The notes beneath the pieces were generated by a model. The model worked only from the letters and a program-made list of their open reading frames with translations, was not told where the DNA came from and ran no database searches. Below are positions 36,034 to 42,420 of a stretch of 42,420 nucleotides of DNA, one piece after another (positions within the stretch are counted from its first letter, which is position 1; every line of letters starts with the position of its first letter). The DNA is taken from NCBI RefSeq assembly GCF_005405585.1, contig NZ_BJEQ01000026.1:1-42420 (forward strand), in the 5' to 3' direction. Source of the DNA: Agarivorans sp. Toyoura001 (GTDB taxonomy: Bacteria > Pseudomonadota > Gammaproteobacteria > Enterobacterales > Celerinatantimonadaceae). A program made the translations under genes and the position numbers.

Positions 36034-36411
36034 AATCTCTTCCATGTGGTTCAAGGTGAATTGGTCTACCGACTTATGCGGCACAGATACAACAACTGTT
36101 TGATAAACATGCACGAATTTAATGACACTAATGTGACAGCTAAAAGCGTAGTAGCTAATTCCGAGAGAGTGTAGTGAGTTGAAATATTTTTTTATTAGAA
36201 AGTATATGAAAAGCACAAACCAGCCAAAATAGACAGCATAAGCAGCGGCTTCAACTAGTTTACCAACTAAGTAAGCTCTACCTCTTGTTCCTTACCTAGA
36301 CAAAAAGCTGCAGCTATCTAGTAGCTGAATAAATGCTGAACTAGCTCAGTAAACTAAGGCAAAAAAAACAATAGCTTTCTCATAATTTAGCAAAATCTTT
36401 AAAAATGTCGC

Positions 36412-36468
36412 TTGCTTGAATAAAACTTGCACTATATATTTACACAGTTACTGTATGAATAAACAGGT
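36412..36468 (+). promoter_or_regulatory. recN promoter with two LexA boxes
   Basis: TTGCTT (36412-36417), 17 bases and TATATT (36435-36440) form the promoter. A LexA box with perfect CTGT-N8-ACAG arms lies at 36451-36466 (20-bp site TACTGTATGAATAAACAGGT), and a second, with one mismatch (CTAT-N8-ACAG), at 36432-36447 covers the -10. Tandem SOS boxes are also known upstream of E. coli recN. The rest of the 441-base gap 36034-36474 holds the divergent promoter region of the PotD-like gene; I could not pick its hexamers with confidence. Confidence 0.92.
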
Positions 36469-36474
36469 ATTAAA

Positions 36475-38142
36475 ATGCTCACTCAATTAAGCGTACAAAA
36501 TTTTGCCATTGTTCGATTTCTTGAACTCGATTTGAATCAAGGAATGACCACCATAACGGGTGAAACCGGAGCGGGTAAATCTATTGCCATTGACGCCCTT
36601 GGTTTATGTTTGGGTAATCGAGCAGAAGCCTCAATGGTGCGACAAGAAGCTGATAAGGCTGAAATTAGCGCACAATTTGACGTAAGCAATAACCAACGGG
36701 CTCAATTGTGGTTGCAGCAAAATGAGTTACTGAGTGATGACGAATGCATACTGCGCCGAGTGGTAACAAAAGAAGGTCGTTCCAAGGCCTACATTAATGG
36801 CACAGCAGTACCGCTTGCTCAGTTAAAAAGCCTTGGCCAATACTTAGTAAGTATTCATGGTCAACATGCTCATCAGCTATTGTTAAAGCCAAACCAACAG
36901 CTATCAATTGTGGACCAATATGCTGCCCATCCTCAGCTAATCGGTGACGTAAAACAAGCTTACCAAGGCTGGAAAGCGCTCTGTAACGAGCTAGAACTTG
37001 CCGAACAACAGCAAAAAGAGCTAGCTGCTCAGCGCCAGTTGCTTGATTACCAAGTAAAAGAGCTGGATGCTTTCTCCCTTCAAGAAGGCGAGTATCAGGA
37101 TATCGAGCAACAACATCAGTGCTTATCACACAGTACTGAATTACAGCAAAGCAGCCACCAACTCACGCAATTACTTGGTCATGACGATCAAGTAAATGTT
37201 ATGGATATGCTCAGCCAAGCTTGCAAAACAACCAGCCAACTACTTGAGCTAGACCCCAAATTAGAAACCATTAATAATCTCTTGCATGACGCGCAAATTC
37301 AGGTTGAAGAGGCAACTCAGCAGTTAGGACAGTATAGTGAGCAACTAGACTACGATCCTGAGTTATTTGCAGAGCTAGAAGAAAGGATGAGCCTTGCCTT
37401 GGAGCTGGCAAGGAAGCACCATACTTCACCAGAACAGCTTCCAGCTTTGCATCAAGATTTACTGGCGCAGTTAACTCAACTAAGCCAACAAAGTGAACGT
37501 TTTGAACATCTCGCAGATGAGATTGAAAGTGCTTGGCAGCATTATTTAAACAAAGCAAATAAGTTGTCGAAAAGTCGAGAACGAGCAGCCAATAGTTTAA
37601 GTAAGCAAATTACCAAAGAGATCCACAAACTGAGCATGGCCAAAGCCCAGTGTGAGTTTTCACTGCAAAGTGATGCACAGCAATTTACCAACGCTAACGG
37701 CATTGACCGAGTTGAACTGCTAGTACGAACTAACCCAGGGCAACCTATGCAAGCCATTGAAAAAGTAGCCTCTGGTGGTGAGTTATCACGTATAGGCTTA
37801 GCGATTCAAGTTATTTGCTCTGCCAGCATTCTCACCCCCACTCTAATTTTTGATGAAGTAGATGTAGGTATTAGCGGACCAACAGCAGCGGTTGTGGGTG
37901 GCATGCTTCGCCAGCTGGGTAAACAATGCCAAGTAATGTGTGTCACTCACTTACCGCAAGTAGCAGGCCATGGTCACCAGCAAATGTTGGTTAGTAAGCA
38001 GCAAAAGAAAAATGAAACGATCACCAACATGCAAACACTCAACGGTAAACAACGCTTAGAAGAGCTGGCACGCTTACTAGCGGGTGATGCAATTACTCCT
38101 TCAGCACTGGCAAACGCACAAGAATTGTTGATTGAGGACTAA
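36475..38142 (+). CDS. recN: DNA repair protein RecN
   Basis: RecN is an SMC-like ATPase that acts at double-strand breaks with RecA. It has 555 residues (E. coli 553). Walker A is GETGAGKS (29-36), a long coiled coil occupies about 155-370 (with many Gln and Leu), the signature is SGGELSRIGLAIQ, and Walker B is LIFDEVDVGISGPTA. The start is close to LexA boxes. It is separated from its usual neighbour nadK by the accessory block but is followed by bamE as in relatives. Confidence 0.98.
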   Translation: MLTQLSVQNFAIVRFLELDLNQGMTTITGETGAGKSIAIDALGLCLGNRAEASMVRQEADKAEISAQFDVSNNQRAQLWLQQNELLSDDECILRRVVTKEGRSKAYINGTAVPLAQLKSLGQYLVSIHGQHAHQLLLKPNQQLSIVDQYAAHPQLIGDVKQAYQGWKALCNELELAEQQQKELAAQRQLLDYQVKELDAFSLQEGEYQDIEQQHQCLSHSTELQQSSHQLTQLLGHDDQVNVMDMLSQACKTTSQLLELDPKLETINNLLHDAQIQVEEATQQLGQYSEQLDYDPELFAELEERMSLALELARKHHTSPEQLPALHQDLLAQLTQLSQQSERFEHLADEIESAWQHYLNKANKLSKSRERAANSLSKQITKEIHKLSMAKAQCEFSLQSDAQQFTNANGIDRVELLVRTNPGQPMQAIEKVASGGELSRIGLAIQVICSASILTPTLIFDEVDVGISGPTAAVVGGMLRQLGKQCQVMCVTHLPQVAGHGHQQMLVSKQQKKNETITNMQTLNGKQRLEELARLLAGDAITPSALANAQELLIED

Positions 38143-38218
38143 TTTCTTAGTAATCGATACTTCTTTTTAGGGCGGGGCTTAGTTATGATGCTTGCCTTAA
38201 CAAGGAGCTTCCATTCCC

Positions 38219-38578
38219 ATGCGTTTTTCAGCAAAAATTTTCGTTTTACTGGCCAGCTTAGGCCTTAGTGCCTGTTCAGCCTTCGACTGGATGGTATATA
38301 AAATTGATATCCCCCAAGGCAACTACATTGATGATGCCAAAGTTGAGCAGCTCCGAATTAACATGAGTAAAGAACAAGTACGCTTTGTTCTTGGTACCCC
38401 AATGTTAATTGATGCTTTTGACAAAGAACGCTGGTATTACCTGTATAGCTATCAAAGCGGTAATGGCGATTTTGAGAAACGTAACTTAGTGATTCAGTTT
38501 GTGAACGATCATTTAGCCTTTGTGGAAGGTGATTACGAAGTGAGTGATGAATTTATGCAGCCACTAGACGCTGGGTAA
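38219..38578 (+). CDS. bamE: Outer-membrane assembly lipoprotein BamE
   Basis: BamE (formerly SmpA/OmlA) is a lipoprotein of the BAM complex that folds outer-membrane beta-barrels. It has 119 residues (E. coli 113). The signal ends LSAC with Cys19. The conserved VYKIDIPQGNYI, MSKEQVRFVLGTPM and DKERWYYLYSY are all present. AAGGAG lies upstream. It follows recN after 76 bases and may also have its own promoter. Confidence 0.97.
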   Translation: MRFSAKIFVLLASLGLSACSAFDWMVYKIDIPQGNYIDDAKVEQLRINMSKEQVRFVLGTPMLIDAFDKERWYYLYSYQSGNGDFEKRNLVIQFVNDHLAFVEGDYEVSDEFMQPLDAG

Positions 38579-38595
38579 GTACTCCAATAAATAGT

Positions 38596-38626
38596 AAAAA
38601 GCCAGATAATCACATCTGGCTTTTTT
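38596..38626. terminator. Terminator between bamE and rnfH
   Basis: AAAAAGCCAGAT pairs with ATCTGGC and T6 (stem AAGCCAGAT/ATCTGGCTT). The A and T flanks let it serve bamE on the plus strand and rnfH on the minus strand. Confidence 0.9.
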
Positions 38627-38630
38627 GTCT

Positions 38631-38975
38631 CTAGCTTTCGCTCACTTTAGCTATTGGCCTACCACCCGTGACTTTACTGGCTCGCCCTTCCGCCTTTGCT
38701 CGCTCAGCACGAATTTTTCGTAACTCTTTGGGGTCGGCAATCAGTGGACGGTAAATTTCAATTCGATCACCATCTCTCAACGCTTGAGATAACTTAGCGG
38801 CTCTGCTAAATATGCCCACCGATGCGCTTTCTGGTTCAATTTCGGGAAAATGCTGCACAATACCAGATTGCTGAATGCCACTGAGAATGTCACAGCCCAG
38901 TTCAACTTTTAGCGCGAGTAATACTTGGTGATCAGGTAAGCCGTATACCACTTCAATATTAATTTGTTCAGCCAC
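38631..38975 (-). CDS. rnfH: RnfH family protein (RatB)
   Basis: This small protein of ubiquitin-like fold (UPF0125, RnfH) has 114 residues. IEVVYGLPDHQVLLALKVE and DGDRIEIYRPLIADPKELRKIRAERA are the signature stretches. It was named for its link with the Rnf complex in some bacteria, and in E. coli it forms the second gene of the ratA-ratB pair; its molecular role is not settled. Translation begins at GTG 2 bases after the ratA stop. The C-terminal tail is basic and polar. Confidence 0.93.
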   Translation of the reverse strand: MAEQINIEVVYGLPDHQVLLALKVELGCDILSGIQQSGIVQHFPEIEPESASVGIFSRAAKLSQALRDGDRIEIYRPLIADPKELRKIRAERAKAEGRASKVTGGRPIAKVSES

Positions 38976-38977
38976 TA

Positions 38978-39406
38978 CTAATACACCTGCTTTGCGCGTT
39001 CAACAAAGGCTTGTACCATGTTGCCCGCTAACTCATTAAATACCCGGCCAAAAGCTGCAGCGATTAACCGATTACTAAATTCAAAATTTAGATCTAGCAT
39101 CACCTTACAAGCTTGTTCGTCCAGCGCAACAAAATGCCATACACCGGAGAGTGACTTAAATGGGCCGTCAACTAAATTCATATGAATAGACTGGTCTTCA
39201 GTAAGAGTGTTCTCAGTAACAAACTTGTTTTTTATTCCAGCTTTTGCCACACCTACCTCGGCCACCATTGATGATGGCCCTTCCTGTAAGATCTCGCTAT
39301 TAACACAACCAGGTAAAAATTCTGGATAAGCATGTACATCGTTAACTAACTGGTACATTTGCTTGGCACTAAACATAACCAACGCACTACGGTTTACTTG
39401 CGGCAT
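38978..39406 (-). CDS. ratA: RatA-type START-domain protein
   Basis: RatA is a Coq10/START-fold protein, 142 residues. In E. coli it binds 50S subunits and blocks 70S formation, and it has been described as a toxin; a role in ubiquinone handling by homology to Coq10 is the alternative. The family pattern is NRSALVMFSAKQMYQLVNDV, YPEFLPGC and LNFEFSNRLI...FNELAGNMVQAFVERA. The gene is first in the ratA-rnfH pair and divergent from smpB. Confidence 0.95.
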   Translation of the reverse strand: MPQVNRSALVMFSAKQMYQLVNDVHAYPEFLPGCVNSEILQEGPSSMVAEVGVAKAGIKNKFVTENTLTEDQSIHMNLVDGPFKSLSGVWHFVALDEQACKVMLDLNFEFSNRLIAAAFGRVFNELAGNMVQAFVERAKQVY

Positions 39407-39494
39407 GAACCCACTCTTTCTTCAAATCTGCCAGCATTTTAACATTAGCTTGGCCTTTGCGCACATTATCAGTTTTAAAGCCCCGCAGCATGCG

Positions 39495-39500
39495 TATAAT
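39495..39500 (+). promoter_or_regulatory. smpB -10 element implying a leaderless transcript
   Basis: A perfect TATAAT ends 7 bases before the smpB ATG at 39508, and there is no ribosome site in the 7 bases between. A start point 7 bases after the -10 is the first base of the ATG. The -35 region (about 39472-39477, GTTTTA) is weak. The alternative is transcription from an undetected promoter further upstream. Confidence 0.45.
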
Positions 39501-39507
39501 AGCGGCC

Positions 39508-39993
39508 ATGAGCAAGAATAAATCAAAATCAAAAGTTGGTTCTAACACCATCGCGCAAAACAAAAAAGCGCGCCATGAGTACCGTATCGAAGACAAATTC
39601 GAATCGGGAATAGAACTACAAGGCTGGGAAGTAAAATCCATGCGGACCGGTAAGGTCAACATCGCAGAAAGTTATGTTTATGTTCGCGATGGTGAAGCCT
39701 TTATCTCGGGTCTAAATATTCAACCTTTGTTGTCAGCGTCGACCCATGTTGTTGCTGACCCAACTCGAATTCGTAAGCTGCTGCTTAATCGTCGTGAACT
39801 CGACAAATTAATTGGGGCAGTAGAACGTCAAGGTTATACCATTGTGGCTACGGCCCTCTACTGGAAAGGCTCTTGGGCCAAACTAGAAATTGGCTTAGCC
39901 AAAGGTAAAAAAGACCAAGACAAACGAGAAGACGAAAAAGATCGTGAATGGCAACGCACTAAAGACCGTGTGATGAAGCATAGCTTTAGGTAA
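39508..39993 (+). CDS. smpB: tmRNA-binding protein SmpB
   Basis: SmpB carries tmRNA into stalled ribosomes in trans-translation. It has 161 residues (E. coli 160). The conserved [42 protein letters not shown] and C-terminal [18 protein letters not shown] are present, including the basic tail that enters the decoding channel. The frame is open from 39457, but the first 17 codons match no SmpB and precede the -10 element. It is followed 89 bases later by ssrA, its RNA partner. Confidence 0.97.
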   Translation: MSKNKSKSKVGSNTIAQNKKARHEYRIEDKFESGIELQGWEVKSMRTGKVNIAESYVYVRDGEAFISGLNIQPLLSASTHVVADPTRIRKLLLNRRELDKLIGAVERQGYTIVATALYWKGSWAKLEIGLAKGKKDQDKREDEKDREWQRTKDRVMKHSFR

Positions 39994-40082
39994 GCAAACT
40001 GCGATTGAGTAAATAAACAGCGTTTAAACACTCGTGTATATCAGTATGTCTACGGCTTGTGTTAGAATGTTCTAGAAATTCC

Positions 40083-40449
40083 GGGGCTGAATTGGATTCG
40101 ACAGGATCAGGAAGGCTTGTGGAGCATGTCGTGGGGCGGTTTGCCACGTAAAAAGCCGCAAAAAAATAGTCGCAAACGACGAAAACTACGCACTAGCAGC
40201 TTAATAACCTGTTAGAGCACTTCTACCCTAGCTTCCGCTTGTAAGACGGGGAATCATAGAAGTTCAAACCCAAACAAGATAGCGAGGGATGCTTTGACTA
40301 GAGAGCTGAACCGCGAAATAGAATTCTGGTGTGTTATTCAGTGGCGTGTTTGTTCGCAGCTGTCTAACGAGATTAAAGACAAACTAAGCATGTAGCGCCA
40401 TTGGTTAGAATGGTTTTGGACGCGGGTTCGAAACCCGCCAGCTCCACCA
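40083..40449 (+). ncRNA. ssrA: Transfer-messenger RNA
   Basis: This is a one-piece tmRNA, about 367 nt. It starts GGGGCUG and the D-loop-like stretch GATTCGACAGG follows. The 3' end has the T-arm GGTTCGAAACCC-like sequence (CGGGTTCGAAACCCG) and ends GCTCCACCA, with CCA encoded. The tag frame runs 40172-40204: ANDENYALAA followed by TAA TAA, identical to the E. coli tag. A -10-like TAGAAT lies at 40063-40068. There is no integrase or repeated 3' end next to it, so the usual island site is empty here. Confidence 0.98.
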
Positions 40450-40460
40450 ATTCTACAAAC

Positions 40461-40488
40461 GAAGACACCTTAGGGTGTCTTTTTTTGT
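40461..40488 (+). terminator. Terminator of ssrA
   Basis: Stem AGACACC/GGTGTCT with loop TTAG is followed by seven T. It lies 12 bases past the tmRNA 3' end. Confidence 0.92.
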
Positions 40489-40654
40489 GCCTAGCATTTA
40501 TCGATGATAACCGCCCACACAACCAAGGCTTCAAGTCGTTTTAATATTCTACTGCCCTTTTGTTGATATTAATTGGTAAACTGCTGCTAACTTAGCACTC
40601 ATACCAATAGCGCTGGGTTTACTGAACGCCCAACAGTGTCTTTGGGTTAATATA

Positions 40655-41716
40655 ATGGTGGATTACGTGTTTCTTTTAGTAAGTTTTCTATGTCTTGCTA
40701 TTTTTGTTTCTTTTCTATGTTCAATTTTAGAGGCGGTGTTACTCAGCGTCTCCCCTAGTTATATTCACCTTCAGCAGCAACACAACCCAAATGCTGCTGC
40801 ACGCTTAGCCAAATTAAAAGCCAGCATCGACAAACCACTGGCGGCCATTCTCACTCTCAATACTATTGCCCATACAGCAGGTGCTGCTGGCGTAGGTGCT
40901 CAAGTCGCGTCTCTTTACGGATCCCAGTATCTTGCCGTTTCTTCGGCCATTATGACGATACTAGTGCTGGTACTATCAGAGATTGTGCCAAAAACCCTAG
41001 GAGTCACCTACTGGCGAAAACTCGCCCCTTTTGCCTCTTGGTTATTGCCAATAATGATTAAGGTTTTTTACCCTTTTGTGTGGTTAAGTGATCGCATTAC
41101 CGCGCGTATTGGTAAACACGAAGAAGACTTCTCTAGCCTACGAGAAGAGATCAGTGCACTTGCCGAGTTAGGCCACCAGCAAGGTGTTATTGAACAAGGC
41201 GAGTCTCAAGTACTGCGTAATTTGTTGCAATTAGAGAAGTTAAAAATAACTGAAGTGATGACACCACGCGCGGTGGTCCATCGCATTGAACATAGCAGTA
41301 GCGTAGACGAGTTTATTGAATCTCATCTCGCCAAGCCATTTTCTAGGATCCCAGTTTATCAAGGTGATCGCGATAACATTGTGTCTTATGTACATAAACA
41401 AGACATTATGAGCGCAGCTCTTAATAAAGAAGGTAGCCGGCAAGTTGGTGAGTTTTCTAGAGAATTACTCATGCTCCCCGCCAGCGTAAGCATACGCCAT
41501 GCTTATCAACGCCTGCTGCAAGCTCGAGACTTAATTGCAGCAGTAGTTAACGAATACGGCGAGGTTCAGGGCTTGCTCACCATGGAAGACATCATTGAAA
41601 CCTTGTTAGGCCAAGAAATTACTGATGAAAGCGATGCAATTGAAGATATGCAGCGTTTGGCGCGTTTTCAATGGATACGTCGATTGCGCAGTAAAAAACA
41701 ACGATATAGTCGTTAG
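40655..41716 (+). CDS. CNNM-domain and CBS-pair membrane protein (CorC/YfjD-type)
   Basis: This is a 353-residue inner-membrane protein of the hemolysin C / CorB family, linked in others to Mg2+ or Co2+ efflux. The DUF21 (CNNM) domain spans about 1-180 with four helices (VDYVFLLVSFLCLAIFVSF; ILTLNTIAHTAGAAGVGAQ; ILVLVLSEIVPKTLGV). Two CBS motifs follow (about 200-320; VMTPRAVVHRIEHS, FSRIPVYQGDRDNIVSYV, VVNEYGEVQGLLTMEDIIE). The usual C-terminal CorC/HlyC transporter-associated domain is replaced by a short basic tail, so this is the short type. E. coli YfjD, near ssrA in that genome, is a relative of related architecture. Substrate is inferred only. Confidence 0.9.
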   Translation: MVDYVFLLVSFLCLAIFVSFLCSILEAVLLSVSPSYIHLQQQHNPNAAARLAKLKASIDKPLAAILTLNTIAHTAGAAGVGAQVASLYGSQYLAVSSAIMTILVLVLSEIVPKTLGVTYWRKLAPFASWLLPIMIKVFYPFVWLSDRITARIGKHEEDFSSLREEISALAELGHQQGVIEQGESQVLRNLLQLEKLKITEVMTPRAVVHRIEHSSSVDEFIESHLAKPFSRIPVYQGDRDNIVSYVHKQDIMSAALNKEGSRQVGEFSRELLMLPASVSIRHAYQRLLQARDLIAAVVNEYGEVQGLLTMEDIIETLLGQEITDESDAIEDMQRLARFQWIRRLRSKKQRYSR

Positions 41717-41876
41717 TTATTAGCCCAATGTTATCATTCGGGTTAAGTCTAGTGTCTAATTACCCTGTAAGGGAATTTGGGCCTTAGACTCACCCGTTTG
41801 TTAGCACGCAAATCACAATAAGTGCTGTCACACTTTAGTGCTTAGCATTGCCTGCTAACCTAGTTCATCGCTAGCG

Positions 41877-42131
41877 TTATTTCTTAAGCTGCTCTTTGGC
41901 TGCCTCTACTTTCGAAAAATCTAAACCTAACTCATCTACGGCTTCTTTAATCAAAGCAGGATTTTGCATCACTTGCCCCATTAACATTTGAAGTTGTTCT
42001 TGAGGCAAACCTAATTGGCTAATGGTAGCCATAGCCGCAAGAGGGTTTTGCGTCAGCACTTCAAAAAGTTCACTAATCTGTTGGTCGCTAATAATGTTCT
42101 CTCTCAACATCGCAAGAATCGGGTTCATCAC
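41877..42131 (-). CDS. Small conserved protein, DUF2999-like
   Basis: This 84-residue protein resembles the DUF2999 family found in Vibrio and Shewanella (recalled, not searched). It is helical and acidic, with the segments MNPILAMLRENIISDQQI, FEVLTQNPLAAMATISQLG and VMQNPALIKEAVDELGLDF. There is no signal peptide or membrane segment. The two repeats of a QNP motif (LTQNPLAAM and VMQNPALIK) suggest a duplicated helical unit. It stands alone between the CNNM gene and the insertion sequence. The 160-base gap 41717-41876 holds no clear signal. Function is unknown. Confidence 0.7.
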   Translation of the reverse strand: MMNPILAMLRENIISDQQISELFEVLTQNPLAAMATISQLGLPQEQLQMLMGQVMQNPALIKEAVDELGLDFSKVEAAKEQLKK

Positions 42132-42255
42132 ACTACCTTTAAACTAAATAAAATAGGCCGACAGTTTAGCGTTTCAGATTGGGGATTGACTAGTGCTATC
42201 AGCAATAAGTGCATAGGAGGGCTGTTAAAGCATAAACTAGTCACGTAACACATGT

Positions 42256-42285
42256 AAAAAAGCCAGCAACTCGCTGGCTTTTTTT
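42256..42285. terminator. Bidirectional hairpin terminator
   Basis: GCCAGC-AACTC-GCTGGC is flanked by A6 and T7. It is just left of the insertion sequence end and 125 bases upstream of the DUF2999-like gene's start, so it probably ends a transcript from the right-hand gene that the insertion displaced, or simply separates units. Confidence 0.85.
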
Positions 42286-42293
42286 ATACCTGC

Positions 42294-42420
42294 TGTCCCG
42301 TCCGGAAATAGGTTGACATAAAGAGGACGTCTTTATGACAACACCCATTAACTCAAGCCGTAAGCGCACACAACGAGATTACACCTTAGCCTTTAAATTA
42401 GGTGTTGTAGCGCGCATCGA
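42294..42420 (+). mobile_element. Left end of an IS3-type insertion sequence
   Basis: Sequence from 42294 begins TGTCCCGTCCGGAAATAGG, a candidate left terminal repeat starting with TG as in IS3-family ends. A TTGACA (42313-42318) and an OrfA-like reading frame follow. The right end and any target duplication lie outside the window, so the exact boundary is uncertain. Confidence 0.65.
42335..42420 (+). CDS. Transposase OrfA, N-terminus only
   Basis: The frame is cut by the window edge after 28 codons. It begins MTTPINSSRKRTQRDYTLAF, and KRTQRDYTLAFKLGVV resembles the opening of the IS3-family OrfA helix-turn-helix (RRYSxEFKxxVV type). AGAGGA lies 8 bases before the ATG. The family is recognised from this short segment only. 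Confidence 0.65.
   Translation, partial: MTTPINSSRKRTQRDYTLAFKLGVVARI

Noticed and set aside
36034-36216. 61-residue N-terminal extension of the PotD-like protein
   Set aside because: It precedes a normal signal peptide that has its own ribosome site.
40083-40654. Genomic island at the ssrA 3' end
   Set aside because: No integrase and no repeat of the tmRNA 3' end were found downstream; the next gene is an ordinary membrane protein gene.
41800-41859. Inverted repeat GTTAGCA ... TGCTAAC with a 46-base gap
   Set aside because: Arms are only 7 bp and the loop is long; expected by chance.

Overview
The window looks like chromosome of a gammaproteobacterium, probably a marine Alteromonadales or Vibrionales-type organism; an Agarivorans-like genus is my inference, not something I could test. 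The reasons are the gene order, the RatA/RnfH/BamE/RecN/NadK/GrpE set around smpB-ssrA, the tmRNA tag ANDENYALAA, a DUF2999 gene, and a large lipoprotein pullulanase. Most of the window is core chromosome; the accessory parts are metabolic and transport genes placed between conserved blocks.

Layout, left to right. Positions 1-800 hold a possible gene tail and an unknown 164-residue protein. From about 800 to 12,800, all on the minus strand, are a HAD phosphatase, greA, carB, carA, a 1593-residue pullulanase (own promoter, LacI-type operators) and dapB. From 12,900 to 17,340 lies an ABC nitrate-type importer (nrtA-nrtB-nrtC/nasFED type) with a sigma-54 promoter and an NtrC-like site, followed by a decayed family 3 solute-binding protein gene. 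From 17,400 to 20,000 are fklB, a GNAT acetyltransferase, an M48 lipoprotein protease and a lone cobU. From 20,100 to 26,900 come dnaJ, dnaK (sigma-32 promoter), a dicarboxylate/amino-acid symporter, a beta-carbonic anhydrase, a DUF1289 protein and grpE (textbook sigma-32 promoter). From 26,900 to 28,530, on the plus strand, are nadK and a PilZ-domain gene.

From 28,540 to 36,030, minus strand, is an accessory block: a class V PLP-fold enzyme without the desulfurase cysteine, translationally coupled to a 2-oxoglutarate/Fe(II) dioxygenase, then a Bcr/CflA-type exporter and a four-gene PotABCD-type importer. This block is the best candidate for an undescribed pathway. From 36,400 to 40,500 are SOS-controlled recN, bamE, the ratA-rnfH pair, smpB and ssrA. 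The right end has a CNNM/CBS membrane protein, a DUF2999 gene and the left end of an IS3-type insertion sequence cut by the window edge.

How the genes relate. In many gammaproteobacteria dnaK-dnaJ-dapB-carA-carB-greA form one run and grpE-nadK-recN-bamE-rnfH-ratA-smpB-ssrA another. Here the backbone is recognisable but opened at three points: the nitrate importer block between dnaJ and dapB, the pullulanase between dapB and carA, and the PilZ/dioxygenase/transporter block between nadK and recN. Most units carry their own hairpin terminators. Regulatory logic visible in the DNA includes heat shock (dnaK, grpE), SOS (recN), nitrogen limitation (nitrate importer), maltodextrin-type control (pullulanase) and a probable GraL-like attenuated leader in front of greA. 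Several start codons were moved from the longest open frame using promoter, ribosome-site or family-length evidence (greA, dnaK, can, grpE, nadK, smpB, the PotD-like gene, nrtB).
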